Positions 48,230 through 57,266 of a stretch of 64,000 nucleotides of DNA are shown here, in pieces (the stretch's first letter is position 1; the number at the start of each line of letters is the position of its first letter). Source of the DNA: Marinobacter adhaerens HP15. GTDB taxonomy: Bacteria > Pseudomonadota > Gammaproteobacteria > Pseudomonadales > Oleiphilaceae. Under the pieces are notes generated by a model. It did no database searches, was not told where the DNA came from, and saw nothing but the letters and a program-made list of their open reading frames with translations. The DNA is taken from the NCBI RefSeq assembly GCF_000166295.1, contig NC_017506.1, forward strand, positions 2,480,001 to 2,544,000, written 5' to 3'. The position numbers and the translations under genes were made by a program.

Positions 48230-49853
48230 CGGGCTTCGTCCAGGTTGCGGGGTCAAGCGTTTCTCTCGGGACCTGAGGGCGATCTTCAACGATCTTCAGT
48301 AGCTGATCTCGTGACCACGGCTCGACGCTCATTACCTTGAGGTTGTAAAGGAGCTGTTCCTTAGTATCCAAGCCCAGCACAACGCCATCAATCCAGTCTT
48401 GAGAGAGCGCAAAGCGCAAACAGAGTTCAACCACATCACCTCCGCAGTTGTTATTTGCCTGTTCACGAAGCCATTCCAATACCTGGCCGGCATTGGGACA
48501 TTTAGCTCTCTTCCAAAGGTTTAAATGATTGGTAGTCAACAACCCCTGCAGTAAAGCACTTCGGACGTGAATAGTGAGGCAACGATGCTTTCGCTCATCC
48601 AAAATTTTTTCAATGACCGAATCCCAGCGGTAATCAAGTATGTTGAAAGGTATCTGGAGGATCGAAACGGAATCAAAAGACAAAGCGGTCAATGCTTCCT
48701 TCGGGGACTGTACCGACACGCCGAGCTCACCAATAACGCCCTTTTTTTTGAGTTGGGCAAGTGCGTGCCAGACCCCCCCGTTCCAAGCAGTTAAGTGGTC
48801 CGCCCTGTGAAGCATTAAAGCGTTGAGCTTGGAGACACCGAGCAATCGACAGGATTGATATACACTTCGTTCTACAAAGGCTTCCACCACTTCGGGCTGT
48901 GCCTCAGGAGGGCAGTCATCTAAAGGTGACAGCTTTGTAATAACGGTTGTCCTGGAAGACCAGCCCTCAGCCAACGCTTTGCCCAGCACCTTTTCACTGT
49001 CGCCATAGGCTCTCGCGGTATCCAGGTGCTGAACACCATTTTTAATAGCGGTTCGTACCAGGTCGTTCACAAGTTTCTGTTGAGGGCGCCCAGCCCTGTT
49101 CGCAATACCGTAGTCCAATCCAAACTGAGCCGTTCCCAAAACCATTCTGTTTGCTGGAGCTGTAACTGCCACGTCTGTGCATTCAGCTTTCAATGCTTCC
49201 AGCAAAACTCCCATCGGCATATTTTCAGGTTTATCGGAGCCTTCAAACAACTTTGCAACGGTTAAGTAATCATCCAATGTATCTACGGTACAGCGATAGT
49301 GTTCCATACGCAGGGATTGGTAGTGTTCGAATCTGCTTCCGCCATATTTGCCTATTATCCAAGGGGTAACATGCTCGCGATCAAACGGCGATTCTGTTTC
49401 GTTCTGAGCTTCCCTGAGATGTCCGGCGCGCGTTATTTCAGCACTGACGCCGTAGGGCAGCCCCGATGAACCTCCAACGCAGCCAAGATATGCGACTTCT
49501 CTTTTTTCGAATTCCTTGAGCATTTCATCAATGAATGCCCCATCCGGAAAGACATTATCGCCGGTCAGCCGAACAACGGCATATTCGTCTGAGACCCCCT
49601 CAAGCGCATCCACGAAGCGCTTGAGGGTATCCTCCAACTCCCCTCTGAAAAAGCTGATGCGCCACTTGGCAAGGACTTCACATAACAGATCATCCGAAGG
49701 TTCCCGAGAGGTTACAACCGTAACTGGATGGCCGGTATTGCCAGCCCGACGGGCTGCAAGCACGACCAAGGGCACACCGCCCACTGGCAGTAAAACCTTG
49801 GCCGGCAGGCGAGACGAATTTGTCCTTGCCTGCAACAAGAGCCGAACCTTCAT
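48222..49853 (-). CDS. Cytidylyltransferase-aldo/keto reductase fusion
   Basis: A 543-residue fusion. Residues 1-225 form a SpsF/PseF-type nucleotidyltransferase (QARTNSSRLPAKVLLPVGG; RLTGDNVFPD), the probable source of CMP-Pse, since no separate pseF exists in the window. Residues ~237-535 are an aldo/keto reductase with the whole catalytic tetrad: D278, Y283, K307, H349. The product joins pseC in an ATGA overlap. The reductase substrate is unknown. A sequencing error is unlikely because one open frame spans both domains. Confidence 0.85.
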   Translation of the reverse strand: MKVRLLLQARTNSSRLPAKVLLPVGGVPLVVLAARRAGNTGHPVTVVTSREPSDDLLCEVLAKWRISFFRGELEDTLKRFVDALEGVSDEYAVVRLTGDNVFPDGAFIDEMLKEFEKREVAYLGCVGGSSGLPYGVSAEITRAGHLREAQNETESPFDREHVTPWIIGKYGGSRFEHYQSLRMEHYRCTVDTLDDYLTVAKLFEGSDKPENMPMGVLLEALKAECTDVAVTAPANRMVLGTAQFGLDYGIANRAGRPQQKLVNDLVRTAIKNGVQHLDTARAYGDSEKVLGKALAEGWSSRTTVITKLSPLDDCPPEAQPEVVEAFVERSVYQSCRLLGVSKLNALMLHRADHLTAWNGGVWHALAQLKKKGVIGELGVSVQSPKEALTALSFDSVSILQIPFNILDYRWDSVIEKILDERKHRCLTIHVRSALLQGLLTTNHLNLWKRAKCPNAGQVLEWLREQANNNCGGDVVELCLRFALSQDWIDGVVLGLDTKEQLLYNLKVMSVEPWSRDQLLKIVEDRPQVPRETLDPATWTKPDA

Positions 49854-51007
49854 ACCAGCGAAAACTCCAACGCGCTCGAAACCTGGTCCTGTTGCTCGTA
49901 CGTCATCCCATGAAACATGGGCAGGCTGATTGCTTCGCGGTAATAAGCCATCGCCTCAGGAAAATCACTTGCATTGAAACCCATGGACTCATAATAGGGC
50001 TGCGTATGAACCGGGATATAATGCAAGTTCACTCCAATTCCTTGCTCCCGGAGGGATTCGAATACCTCCCGATGGGATTTATCAACTTCATTGAGACTCA
50101 AACGGATGACGTACAGGTGCAAACCTGAGTAGCTATCTGGGTGCTGCCATGGCGTAGTCACCGGCAACCTCGCCAAGATTTCATTATAACGACCGGCTAG
50201 CTCATGACGGCGAGCTACGAAAGCATCCAAGCGATTCATCTGGCTTACACCCAAAGCTGCCTGAAGCTCCGTCATTCGATAATTAAAACCCAGGTCGATT
50301 TGCTGGTAATACCATGGCCCGTCAGCTTCGCGAGTCATTAGGCGAGGATCCCGGGTAATTCCATGGCTACGCAGTAAATTCATACGGCTGGCCAGATTTT
50401 CATCATTGGTAAGGGCCATACCACCTTCCGCGGTAGTAATGATCTTTACTGGGTGAAAACTGAAAACCGTAATGTCGCTGTAGCGACTGTTGCCGATGAA
50501 CTCCCCCCTATACTTTCCGCCAATGGCGTGTGAGGCATCCTCGATAACCCGAAACCCATATTTTTTGCTTAATCGGTGCACTTCTGCCATGTCACACGGC
50601 TGACCACAAAGGTGAACTGCAACCACAATTTTGGGCAGGCATGCGGACTTCTCCGCCTGCTCCAGCTTAGCAGCCAGTGCTTTCGGGCACATGTTGTATG
50701 TTTTGGGGTCAATATCAACAAAATCGACCTTAGCACCGCAGTAGAGTCCGCAGTTTGCCGAAGCTACAAACGTAATAGGCGACGTCCACAGCCAATCACC
50801 CGGCCCCAACCCCAGACTCATACAAGCAATGTGTAAGGCCGAGGTTGCACTGTTCACGGCCAACGCATGCTTGGCACCAACATGTTCAGCTACCTTTGAT
50901 TCAAACTCCGGCACCTTGGGGCCTTGAGTCAGAAAGTCCGACTGGAGCACTTCAAGCACAGAGTCAATGTCGGCCTGAGAGATTTCTTGCTTGCCGTAGG
51001 GAATCAT
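49850..51007 (-). CDS. pseC: UDP-4-amino-4,6-dideoxy-N-acetyl-beta-L-altrosamine transaminase (PseC)
   Basis: A 385-residue DegT/DnrJ-type PLP aminotransferase that transfers an amino group from glutamate to the 4-keto sugar made by PseB. It has the start IPYGKQEISQADIDSVLEVL, the PLP segment EDASHAIGG, and the Schiff-base lysine in FHPVKIITTAEGGM. It follows pseB after a two-base gap. Confidence 0.95.
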   Translation of the reverse strand: MIPYGKQEISQADIDSVLEVLQSDFLTQGPKVPEFESKVAEHVGAKHALAVNSATSALHIACMSLGLGPGDWLWTSPITFVASANCGLYCGAKVDFVDIDPKTYNMCPKALAAKLEQAEKSACLPKIVVAVHLCGQPCDMAEVHRLSKKYGFRVIEDASHAIGGKYRGEFIGNSRYSDITVFSFHPVKIITTAEGGMALTNDENLASRMNLLRSHGITRDPRLMTREADGPWYYQQIDLGFNYRMTELQAALGVSQMNRLDAFVARRHELAGRYNEILARLPVTTPWQHPDSYSGLHLYVIRLSLNEVDKSHREVFESLREQGIGVNLHYIPVHTQPYYESMGFNASDFPEAMAYYREAISLPMFHGMTYEQQDQVSSALEFSLV

Positions 51008-51009
51008 TC

Positions 51010-52008
51010 TCAGATCTTTCCAATTTCGTTGTTGTGACGATCAATCCACGCCTGAAGTTCTTTGTCAGTCATCCATTCCGAATTATTGTCACTTGAATAG
51101 ACAAAGCCCTCCGGCACCTTCTTACCGTCCTTGATTCGGCTTTCGCATGTTCCCCAATCGTTAATATTGGGCAAAATTTTGAAGTGCTCTGGATATTCGT
51201 AGGTGAAATAGGAGTCTTCTGCGCCAATCATCTGTTCATGCAGTTTTTCACCCGGCCGAATCCCAACCACTTCCTGCTTTGCATCCGGGGCAACCACTTG
51301 CGCGAGGTCCGTTACTTTCATTGACGGGATCTTCTTGACATAAATCTCGCCACCCACCATGTCTTCGAATGCATGCCAGACCAACTCTACGCCTTGCTCC
51401 AGACTGATCATAAAACGTGTCATGCGCGGGTCGGTTATGGGCAACACGCCTTTTTCTTTGATCGACATGAAAAAGGGTATGACCGAGCCGCGAGACCCCA
51501 TTACGTTACCGTACCGGACCACAGAAAATTTGGTCTCATGGCCACCCGAATATGAGTTGCCGGCCACAAAAAGCTTGTCAGAGGCCAACTTGGTGGCACC
51601 GTAGAGATTGATAGGACTGCTGGCTTTATCGGTTGAGAGCGCGACGACGCCCTTAACGCCTTTATCAATCGCAGCATCTATCAGATTCATGGCTCCGTGA
51701 ATGTTTGTTTTTACACATTCAAAAGGATTGTACTCAGCGGTAGGTACGATCTTCGTGGCAGCTGCGTGCACAACATAGTCAACGCCATCAAGTGCCCGAT
51801 ATAGTCGATCCCTGTCTCGTACATCGCCTATAAAGAAACGAAGGCGGTCGTCGCCTTGAAACAGCTTGGCCATTTCCCACTGCTTCATTTCGTCCCGAGA
51901 AAACACAATGATTTTCTTGGGATTGTATTTTTCCAGTGTCATGGGAATGAATTTATGGCCGAACGACCCAGTGCCACCGGTTACGAGGATAGTAGAGTTT
52001 TCTAACAT
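51010..52008 (-). CDS. pseB: UDP-N-acetylglucosamine 4,6-dehydratase (inverting, PseB)
   Basis: The first committed step to pseudaminic acid: UDP-GlcNAc to the 4-keto-arabino sugar with C5 inversion. The 332-residue product has VTGGTGSFGHKF, HAAATKIVPTAEYNPFE and LSTDKASSPINLYGATK with the catalytic YxxxK region. It heads the overlapping pse gene run, just downstream of wzz. Confidence 0.95.
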   Translation of the reverse strand: MLENSTILVTGGTGSFGHKFIPMTLEKYNPKKIIVFSRDEMKQWEMAKLFQGDDRLRFFIGDVRDRDRLYRALDGVDYVVHAAATKIVPTAEYNPFECVKTNIHGAMNLIDAAIDKGVKGVVALSTDKASSPINLYGATKLASDKLFVAGNSYSGGHETKFSVVRYGNVMGSRGSVIPFFMSIKEKGVLPITDPRMTRFMISLEQGVELVWHAFEDMVGGEIYVKKIPSMKVTDLAQVVAPDAKQEVVGIRPGEKLHEQMIGAEDSYFTYEYPEHFKILPNINDWGTCESRIKDGKKVPEGFVYSSDNNSEWMTDKELQAWIDRHNNEIGKI

Positions 52009-52029
52009 TAGATTTTCGCCAAGTGTCTT

Positions 52030-52995
52030 CTATGGATTGCTGGATTTGTTACTCGTGAAGAGTACGAGCCTAATGAACACAATTATAATCGAAAGCATGA
52101 GGCCCAGAATGGTTGCCAAGACAACCGTTAATGCTCTTTTAGGTTCACTTTTTTCTTGAGGCACAACCGCCGGGTCTACAGTCTCGAACACGTATTCTTG
52201 CTGGGCATTGGCCAGCATCACAGTGCGGGTTTCATTTTCAATGAGTTGGTAAAACACTTGCTGCATGCCAGCGACGTTGGTGTCGTTCAGTTTTTCTTCA
52301 AGATAGTTGATTCGGGCAGTGGCTTTGGTGACATCCTGCTTGCGCATATGCTCGTTGATATCTTTGACCAGCCATTGGGCCCACTGCTGCGCAGCGGAAG
52401 GTGACAGGCTTTTCACGCTTATAGTGATCATACCGTTGTCTTTGTTTTCGCTGACGTTAAGGCTCTTTTCCTTAAATGTTTTCACCAAGTCCCAATCCGT
52501 CGGCTTGTAGCTCTTGCCGCCTTCATCCAATAGCCATTCACCTGTCTCGGGGTTGTAGATTTCCAAGTTGTATACCCACGTTTGGCTCTTATCATTCCAG
52601 GCTTCGGTACCCATAAGTGGCACTTCAAGGTTGTGGCGACGGATAAAGTCAGCCAGAAAAGCGCGGGACTGAAGGACTTCCTTTGCTATGACGGTCTGAT
52701 TGGATCTTTCACCACCAATGCTAATGCCGGCCAAGCTGGCCAAGCCACCGAGTTGCCCACTGAGGCCCTGTAAGCCACCCTCTTCGTTTGCTGGGGCCAG
52801 GAGTACATTGGCTTGATAGACGTTTGGCTTATAAAGCGCGTATGCAACGCCGCCTGCAGCGAAGACAACAGTGATGGCCATGATCAACCACTTGCCGCGC
52901 CAGAAGGTCTCAAATAGCTCTCGAAGGTCTATTTCATCATCCTGACGGTAAGGCTTTTCTATTGCAGGCTGAACTCGCAGCTCATGCTTACTCAT
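52030..52995 (-). CDS. wzz: Polysaccharide chain-length regulator (Wzz)
   Basis: A 321-residue polysaccharide co-polymerase class 1 protein. It has a cytoplasmic head, TM1 (WLIMAITVVFAAGGVAYALY), a long periplasmic coiled region, and TM2 (ALTVVLATILGLMLSIIIVF) with the Pro-rich segment just before it. It sets chain length with Wzy. It overlaps wza by one base. A second, shorter Wzz-type gene precedes wzi. Confidence 0.92.
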   Translation of the reverse strand: MSKHELRVQPAIEKPYRQDDEIDLRELFETFWRGKWLIMAITVVFAAGGVAYALYKPNVYQANVLLAPANEEGGLQGLSGQLGGLASLAGISIGGERSNQTVIAKEVLQSRAFLADFIRRHNLEVPLMGTEAWNDKSQTWVYNLEIYNPETGEWLLDEGGKSYKPTDWDLVKTFKEKSLNVSENKDNGMITISVKSLSPSAAQQWAQWLVKDINEHMRKQDVTKATARINYLEEKLNDTNVAGMQQVFYQLIENETRTVMLANAQQEYVFETVDPAVVPQEKSEPKRALTVVLATILGLMLSIIIVFIRLVLFTSNKSSNP

Positions 52996-55532
52996 TACAA
53001 ATTCCCCACAGCGGCAGCACCGAGAGCCATTTGGTAGACGATCTGGCTCACGTTAGACCACAACTCGAGCTGGTTCAGCCGGTCAACATCGATTGGCATG
53101 ATGATCGTGTCTCCCGGCTCCATTTGTTGGCTGCGACTGCCAAACCAGCGGCTTCGTTCGGGCAGCATTACGGAGCCATCCGCTTTTACAATGTAAACCC
53201 TGCTTTCATCAGCCTGACGTGTTGACCCACCGGAACGTTCGAGGTAGTCATCGACCGTTAAGCCCGCCTGATGCAAGTGGCTCGTTGGGAATTGAACTTC
53301 GCCAAACACGGTAACGGACTGAGGAATGGTTGGAACAGTCAGCGTATCGCCGTCCTGAAGGCGGATCGCCTGGTAGTCTTCGTTATTCACGACTGCTTCG
53401 AGATTAACCACCATTCGACCGACCGGACGACTGCTTTGGACATCCTCAAGCAGATCCTCAACCTGTTGCGCTCGATCCGCACTCTCTCCCGCCAGTCCAT
53501 CGCCCTCAAGCTGGACTCCGAGCAGGTCCCCCTGCAGGCGCTCTTCCGCTTCGCGAAGGCGCTGAGCTTCAAGGCGGCGTAACTTTTCTCGGGTAAAGAC
53601 CGCGCCTCTCGGAAACGCGTTATCAGTCAGTCCACCTGCTCGCTCAATAACTTCCTTAAGGGTTTCTCCGTCCCGGAAAGTGTACACGCCCGGATAACGT
53701 ACTTCGCCCTGTAGCTTGATGGTGCTTGTCTTCGCAAATTCCGGGATGGATTTAATCAGTATCCTGTCTCTACTTTGTAGCGCCAGGTTGCCATTGCCTG
53801 CCATGGCGTCAGCCAGGTTGACATTGAGAATTTTCGTCTTCCCAATGCCGTTATCATCAGTCGTGTATCGGGCAATTTCCGCATTGAAAAGTGACGCTGA
53901 ATCTTTCAACCCACCAGCTACAAAAATGGCATCCGCGAGTTGCCTGGAGGCGGGCATGGGGTATTCACCGGGGTATCTAACTGGCCCGCTAATCTGAATG
54001 GTTCTCTGTGGAGCAGACGGTGTTGCCTGGCTTTTCAGTCGACGAAGTACCGGTTCGAAGAGCTTTTCTCGTGTGAAGTCCCGTTTTTGCTCACCTTCAA
54101 TTTCGCCATTCTGCTCAGTTGGCTCATTTTTGCGCTCCACCTTTCCTGCGTCAGAGAAGATCAACAGCTTGTCCTTTTCCTTAAGCAGGAAATCGAACTC
54201 GCCGCCGGGATTCTGAATGGCCTTTCTCAGCCTGAGGTTCAGCACTGAAATAGAGTCAGTCTGTTTGTCTGTGCGAACGATAGCCGCATAGCGCTTGTCT
54301 GCGAAGGGCGTAAGGTCTGCATCCAGGTTTCGAATCAACGAACTCACCCGCATGCCCGGCATCCAGGCAAATCGACCGGGCCGCGTGGCCGCGCCGGCGA
54401 TCTCTACATACTGACCTGTGATATCCGAGATTGACGGAATAGTTACTCTATCACCCGCCTGAATTCGCGCACTCTTTCCTTTTGCCGCAGTGTAATCCGC
54501 CTCGGCAATGATTCTAAGGTAGTCCTCGTTGGTGCGTTCAATATTGATGCGCTGAGGGTACGCCTGAGGGGTGAGGCCACCGGCCATACTAACCAGGTCC
54601 TCGAGGGTGTTCTCATTTTCCAGTTCATAGAGCGCAGGGCGGTAGACCTCGCCCTCAATGCCCGCACGCCTGCCTACAGATGGAATAAAAATCACGTCGC
54701 CCGGCTGGAGACGGTTATCGTTTGAGCTGTCTCCCTTGAGCAGGAGATCGTATAGATCCAGGGTGCCTACCAGCTTCCCGTCTCGCTTGTGCTGGAGGTT
54801 TCGCAACGAGCCCGTTTGTTTTATGCCACCGGAGACATACAAAGCGTTGGTAATCGTAGAGAGCGAACTGACTGAATATGAACCGGGGTTGCGTGCTTCA
54901 CCGAGAACGAACACGCGCATGCTTCGCAATTCACCCAGGGAAACGCTGGCCTGAACGCCAATATATTGCTCTGATACCTGTTTGCGGATCTGCTGCCTGG
55001 CTTCATCAAAGCTCAATCCCGCGACGCTCATTGGGCCGGATTGAGGAAAACTGATGGTGCCATCGCGGCCGATGGGCAGTTCCAGATTCTGGTTTTCCTT
55101 GCCCCAGAGCTGGATGCGTAATACGTCCCCGGGCCCAAGGGTGTACTCGGAGGGAATGGGGATTTCGGTTACCGGAGCGAAGGTGGTTGGGCTGCCCCGA
55201 AAGAGCTCATAGCCGAAGGGCTTCAGACCACCGTTTTTATCGGCGGCTTGCTGCTCTTTCTCTTCTTCCTCCTTTTCACCGCGGGCCTGCCCTCTCTCTT
55301 CGTCCGAAATACTTTCAGCCGGCTCAACTACCTGAACGTCTCGTGGTCGCTGATTGCGTTGCCCAGAGGATTGGAAGTCTTCCAGATCAACACCGTACTG
55401 GCTAGCCAGGGCTTCCTGCTGGGCTCTGGGCAGGCTCTGGAATTGCTCGATCTGGGATTGACTGATGGACTGGGCGGTGGCTGCCACGGGGAGCAGAATG
55501 GCCAGGGGTAGCAAGAGATTCTTAAGCTTCAC
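52995..55532 (-). CDS. SLBB-domain polysaccharide export outer-membrane protein (Wza/WbfF-like)
   Basis: An 845-residue periplasmic/outer-membrane exporter with a signal peptide (LLLPLAILLPVAATAQ), no lipobox, and an acidic Glu/Lys-rich linker near residues 75-95. A polysaccharide-export domain lies at ~125-210 and is followed by several SLBB repeats. At over twice the length of E. coli Wza it resembles Vibrio WbfF/OtnA. The order wzi-wza-wzz matches Vibrio capsule/O-antigen loci. Confidence 0.9.
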   Translation of the reverse strand: MKLKNLLLPLAILLPVAATAQSISQSQIEQFQSLPRAQQEALASQYGVDLEDFQSSGQRNQRPRDVQVVEPAESISDEERGQARGEKEEEEKEQQAADKNGGLKPFGYELFRGSPTTFAPVTEIPIPSEYTLGPGDVLRIQLWGKENQNLELPIGRDGTISFPQSGPMSVAGLSFDEARQQIRKQVSEQYIGVQASVSLGELRSMRVFVLGEARNPGSYSVSSLSTITNALYVSGGIKQTGSLRNLQHKRDGKLVGTLDLYDLLLKGDSSNDNRLQPGDVIFIPSVGRRAGIEGEVYRPALYELENENTLEDLVSMAGGLTPQAYPQRINIERTNEDYLRIIAEADYTAAKGKSARIQAGDRVTIPSISDITGQYVEIAGAATRPGRFAWMPGMRVSSLIRNLDADLTPFADKRYAAIVRTDKQTDSISVLNLRLRKAIQNPGGEFDFLLKEKDKLLIFSDAGKVERKNEPTEQNGEIEGEQKRDFTREKLFEPVLRRLKSQATPSAPQRTIQISGPVRYPGEYPMPASRQLADAIFVAGGLKDSASLFNAEIARYTTDDNGIGKTKILNVNLADAMAGNGNLALQSRDRILIKSIPEFAKTSTIKLQGEVRYPGVYTFRDGETLKEVIERAGGLTDNAFPRGAVFTREKLRRLEAQRLREAEERLQGDLLGVQLEGDGLAGESADRAQQVEDLLEDVQSSRPVGRMVVNLEAVVNNEDYQAIRLQDGDTLTVPTIPQSVTVFGEVQFPTSHLHQAGLTVDDYLERSGGSTRQADESRVYIVKADGSVMLPERSRWFGSRSQQMEPGDTIIMPIDVDRLNQLELWSNVSQIVYQMALGAAAVGNL

Positions 55533-55564
55533 AATTAGAGATCCGACGTTTTGGTTCGATCAGT

Positions 55565-57046
55565 TTAAAAACGGTATGTCCAGGCGGCACCGAAAGACCA
55601 CTGGTCTTTTTCGCCACCCAAGTACTTAATTTTCTTATCGGTGGCTTGGAGATTCAGGTCCAGCCATCCTCCAAACAATCTGGCTCCATACCCTACATCA
55701 AGGATGGTTACGTTCTGATCAACATCGGGCACGGTATAAAATATTTGGTCGTTCGGCACCACTGTTCCAATTGCACCCTCTTTATTAAGACGTGCAAAAC
55801 TCACTTTGGCGCTGAGGTTAGTACCATTGTCAAAGAAATTGAAAGCCCCGAGGGTGACGGCCTCTGAGTCGCCATCAAAACTGGTAGCCATACTGCGACC
55901 GTAGTAGCGGTAGCCGGAACGGTAACGGGAGTGCTCATACGTAATATTGGGAATGGCGTCACCCAGGAAGTCGTCAGCCAGGGTATTCGTGTACTCAACA
56001 AACCATTGCTGGTCGGCTTCGAATAGCTGGGTGGTCCAATCTGCCCCGAAAAGCCAGGACTTCCTGGCCGGAAAGGCACCGGCTTCGTCTTCCCCCATCA
56101 TTTGGCCGTAAATGCCCATTGTTTGCTGGCCAAAAGAGAAACCGTATCGCGCATCAATGCTGGCAAGTTGGTTGCCCGGATCGTTTTCCTCAAGCTGTCC
56201 ATTATCCCGGCCGATCAGGGCATTCCAGATAGTGGACGCCCCTTCCGGCCGCCCTTCCCCACCGAACATAATCGCACGGGAAAGGCCAATATCCAGGCCA
56301 TCGACGGGGCGGAAGGTAAAGCGCATACCAATGAGTTTGGCATCCGGTACCGCGCGATCGCTCTCGTACTGTCCGGCTAGCGCTGTAAACTGCCAGGGAC
56401 CGATCCAGCTCAACCAAGGGGTTTCGAAGGCGTGGGTATTGTTGCGGTTGATCCAGAGCGCCGGCATCGGGCGGGCGTTATTCGAGAGAATCAGGCTAGA
56501 CTGCCAACCGGGCCCCCACCAACGGTCAATAGCACCCACACCGAACACCCAGTTGCCGGCTGCTGCTGCAAGATAGGAGCCATCCAGGCGCAGTTCTTCA
56601 TCATCATCTGGATCATGGGCATAGCCGGGGTGGAGCCCTAGGGCCCAGACTTCGCCCTGCCACTGAAGATCGATTGCCGTTCCAACCTTCGCAAGAGTTT
56701 TCTGATCAAACCCACGAATACCCGGAATCTCGCTGCTGCCATACAGACTGTACTCACCGCGAAACCCCGGCTGCGCCTGCTGTTCCTGCTCGAAAAGCAG
56801 GTAGGCCGCGGCAGCGCCTACGGACGAATGATCCGCACTCACACTGGGCTGCAAACCACTGTGAACTGCACTCCACATCAGCGGCCAGGTGCTCACAGTA
56901 CGGTCCATATGGCCACGGTCTGCCAACTTTTGAGCCGCGAACCTGGCCCGTGAATCCCCCGGCTCAAGCCAGGGCGCCGCCCAAAGGAGGGGGCTGCTTA
57001 AGCACGCTACCGCCCCACCGACCAGGGCCCAGTGTTTTAAGGTCAT
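55565..57046 (-). CDS. wzi: Capsule assembly Wzi-family outer-membrane protein (WbfE-like)
   Basis: A 493-residue beta-barrel protein with signal peptide (HWALVGGAVACLSSPLLWAAP) and many aromatic-terminated strands, ending in the outer-membrane signature YRF. Wzi proteins anchor capsule at the surface. It is the first gene of the promoter-distal operon, and codons 11-16 contain an exact ops sequence. ATG 57046 keeps the signal peptide at the N-terminus. Confidence 0.88.
   Translation of the reverse strand: MTLKHWALVGGAVACLSSPLLWAAPWLEPGDSRARFAAQKLADRGHMDRTVSTWPLMWSAVHSGLQPSVSADHSSVGAAAAYLLFEQEQQAQPGFRGEYSLYGSSEIPGIRGFDQKTLAKVGTAIDLQWQGEVWALGLHPGYAHDPDDDEELRLDGSYLAAAAGNWVFGVGAIDRWWGPGWQSSLILSNNARPMPALWINRNNTHAFETPWLSWIGPWQFTALAGQYESDRAVPDAKLIGMRFTFRPVDGLDIGLSRAIMFGGEGRPEGASTIWNALIGRDNGQLEENDPGNQLASIDARYGFSFGQQTMGIYGQMMGEDEAGAFPARKSWLFGADWTTQLFEADQQWFVEYTNTLADDFLGDAIPNITYEHSRYRSGYRYYGRSMATSFDGDSEAVTLGAFNFFDNGTNLSAKVSFARLNKEGAIGTVVPNDQIFYTVPDVDQNVTILDVGYGARLFGGWLDLNLQATDKKIKYLGGEKDQWSFGAAWTYRF
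57000..57014 (-). promoter_or_regulatory. ops element for RfaH recruitment, inside wzi
   Basis: On the minus strand these 15 bases read GGCGGTAGCGTGCTT, identical to the E. coli ops element (core GGCGGTAGCGTG). In enterics ops lies in the untranslated leader (JUMPstart) of O-antigen and capsule operons, where RNA polymerase pauses and loads RfaH. Here it encodes part of the Wzi signal peptide (Gly-Ala-Val-Ala-Cys-Leu). It stands about 135 bases after the predicted promoter. Confidence 0.88.
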
Positions 57047-57155
57047 AAATATGAATAATCTGAAAATCGACAGGAAACAGGCAAAAGGAAGGGAACAACT
57101 GAATCCCAACTATTTCCTTGTCGGTAGATGAATGTTCTGTTTCAGAAGCGTGACG

Positions 57156-57183
57156 ATTTTACGGCATCGCCTGTGACAAGCAA
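57156..57183 (-). promoter_or_regulatory. Probable sigma-70 promoter of the wzi operon
   Basis: On the minus strand TTGCTT (57178-57183), a 16-base spacer and TAAAAT (57156-57161). It overlaps two direct copies of TTGTCAC 11 bp apart (57173-57179 and 57184-57190), a possible regulator site on one face of the helix. The leader to wzi is about 100 bases. Confidence 0.5.
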
Positions 57184-57266
57184 GTGACAAAAAGTCTGAC
57201 AGGTGCGGTTTCAGAGGCTTACCGCAGTAAAGAATTGTTAAAGGATCACAAATGCAGGGAAATCGA

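Noticed and set aside
57218..57229. Second ops-like sequence (TGCGGTAAGC on the minus strand)
   Set aside because: It has an inserted base in the loop and lies upstream of the predicted promoter; the exact site at 57000-57014 is far better.
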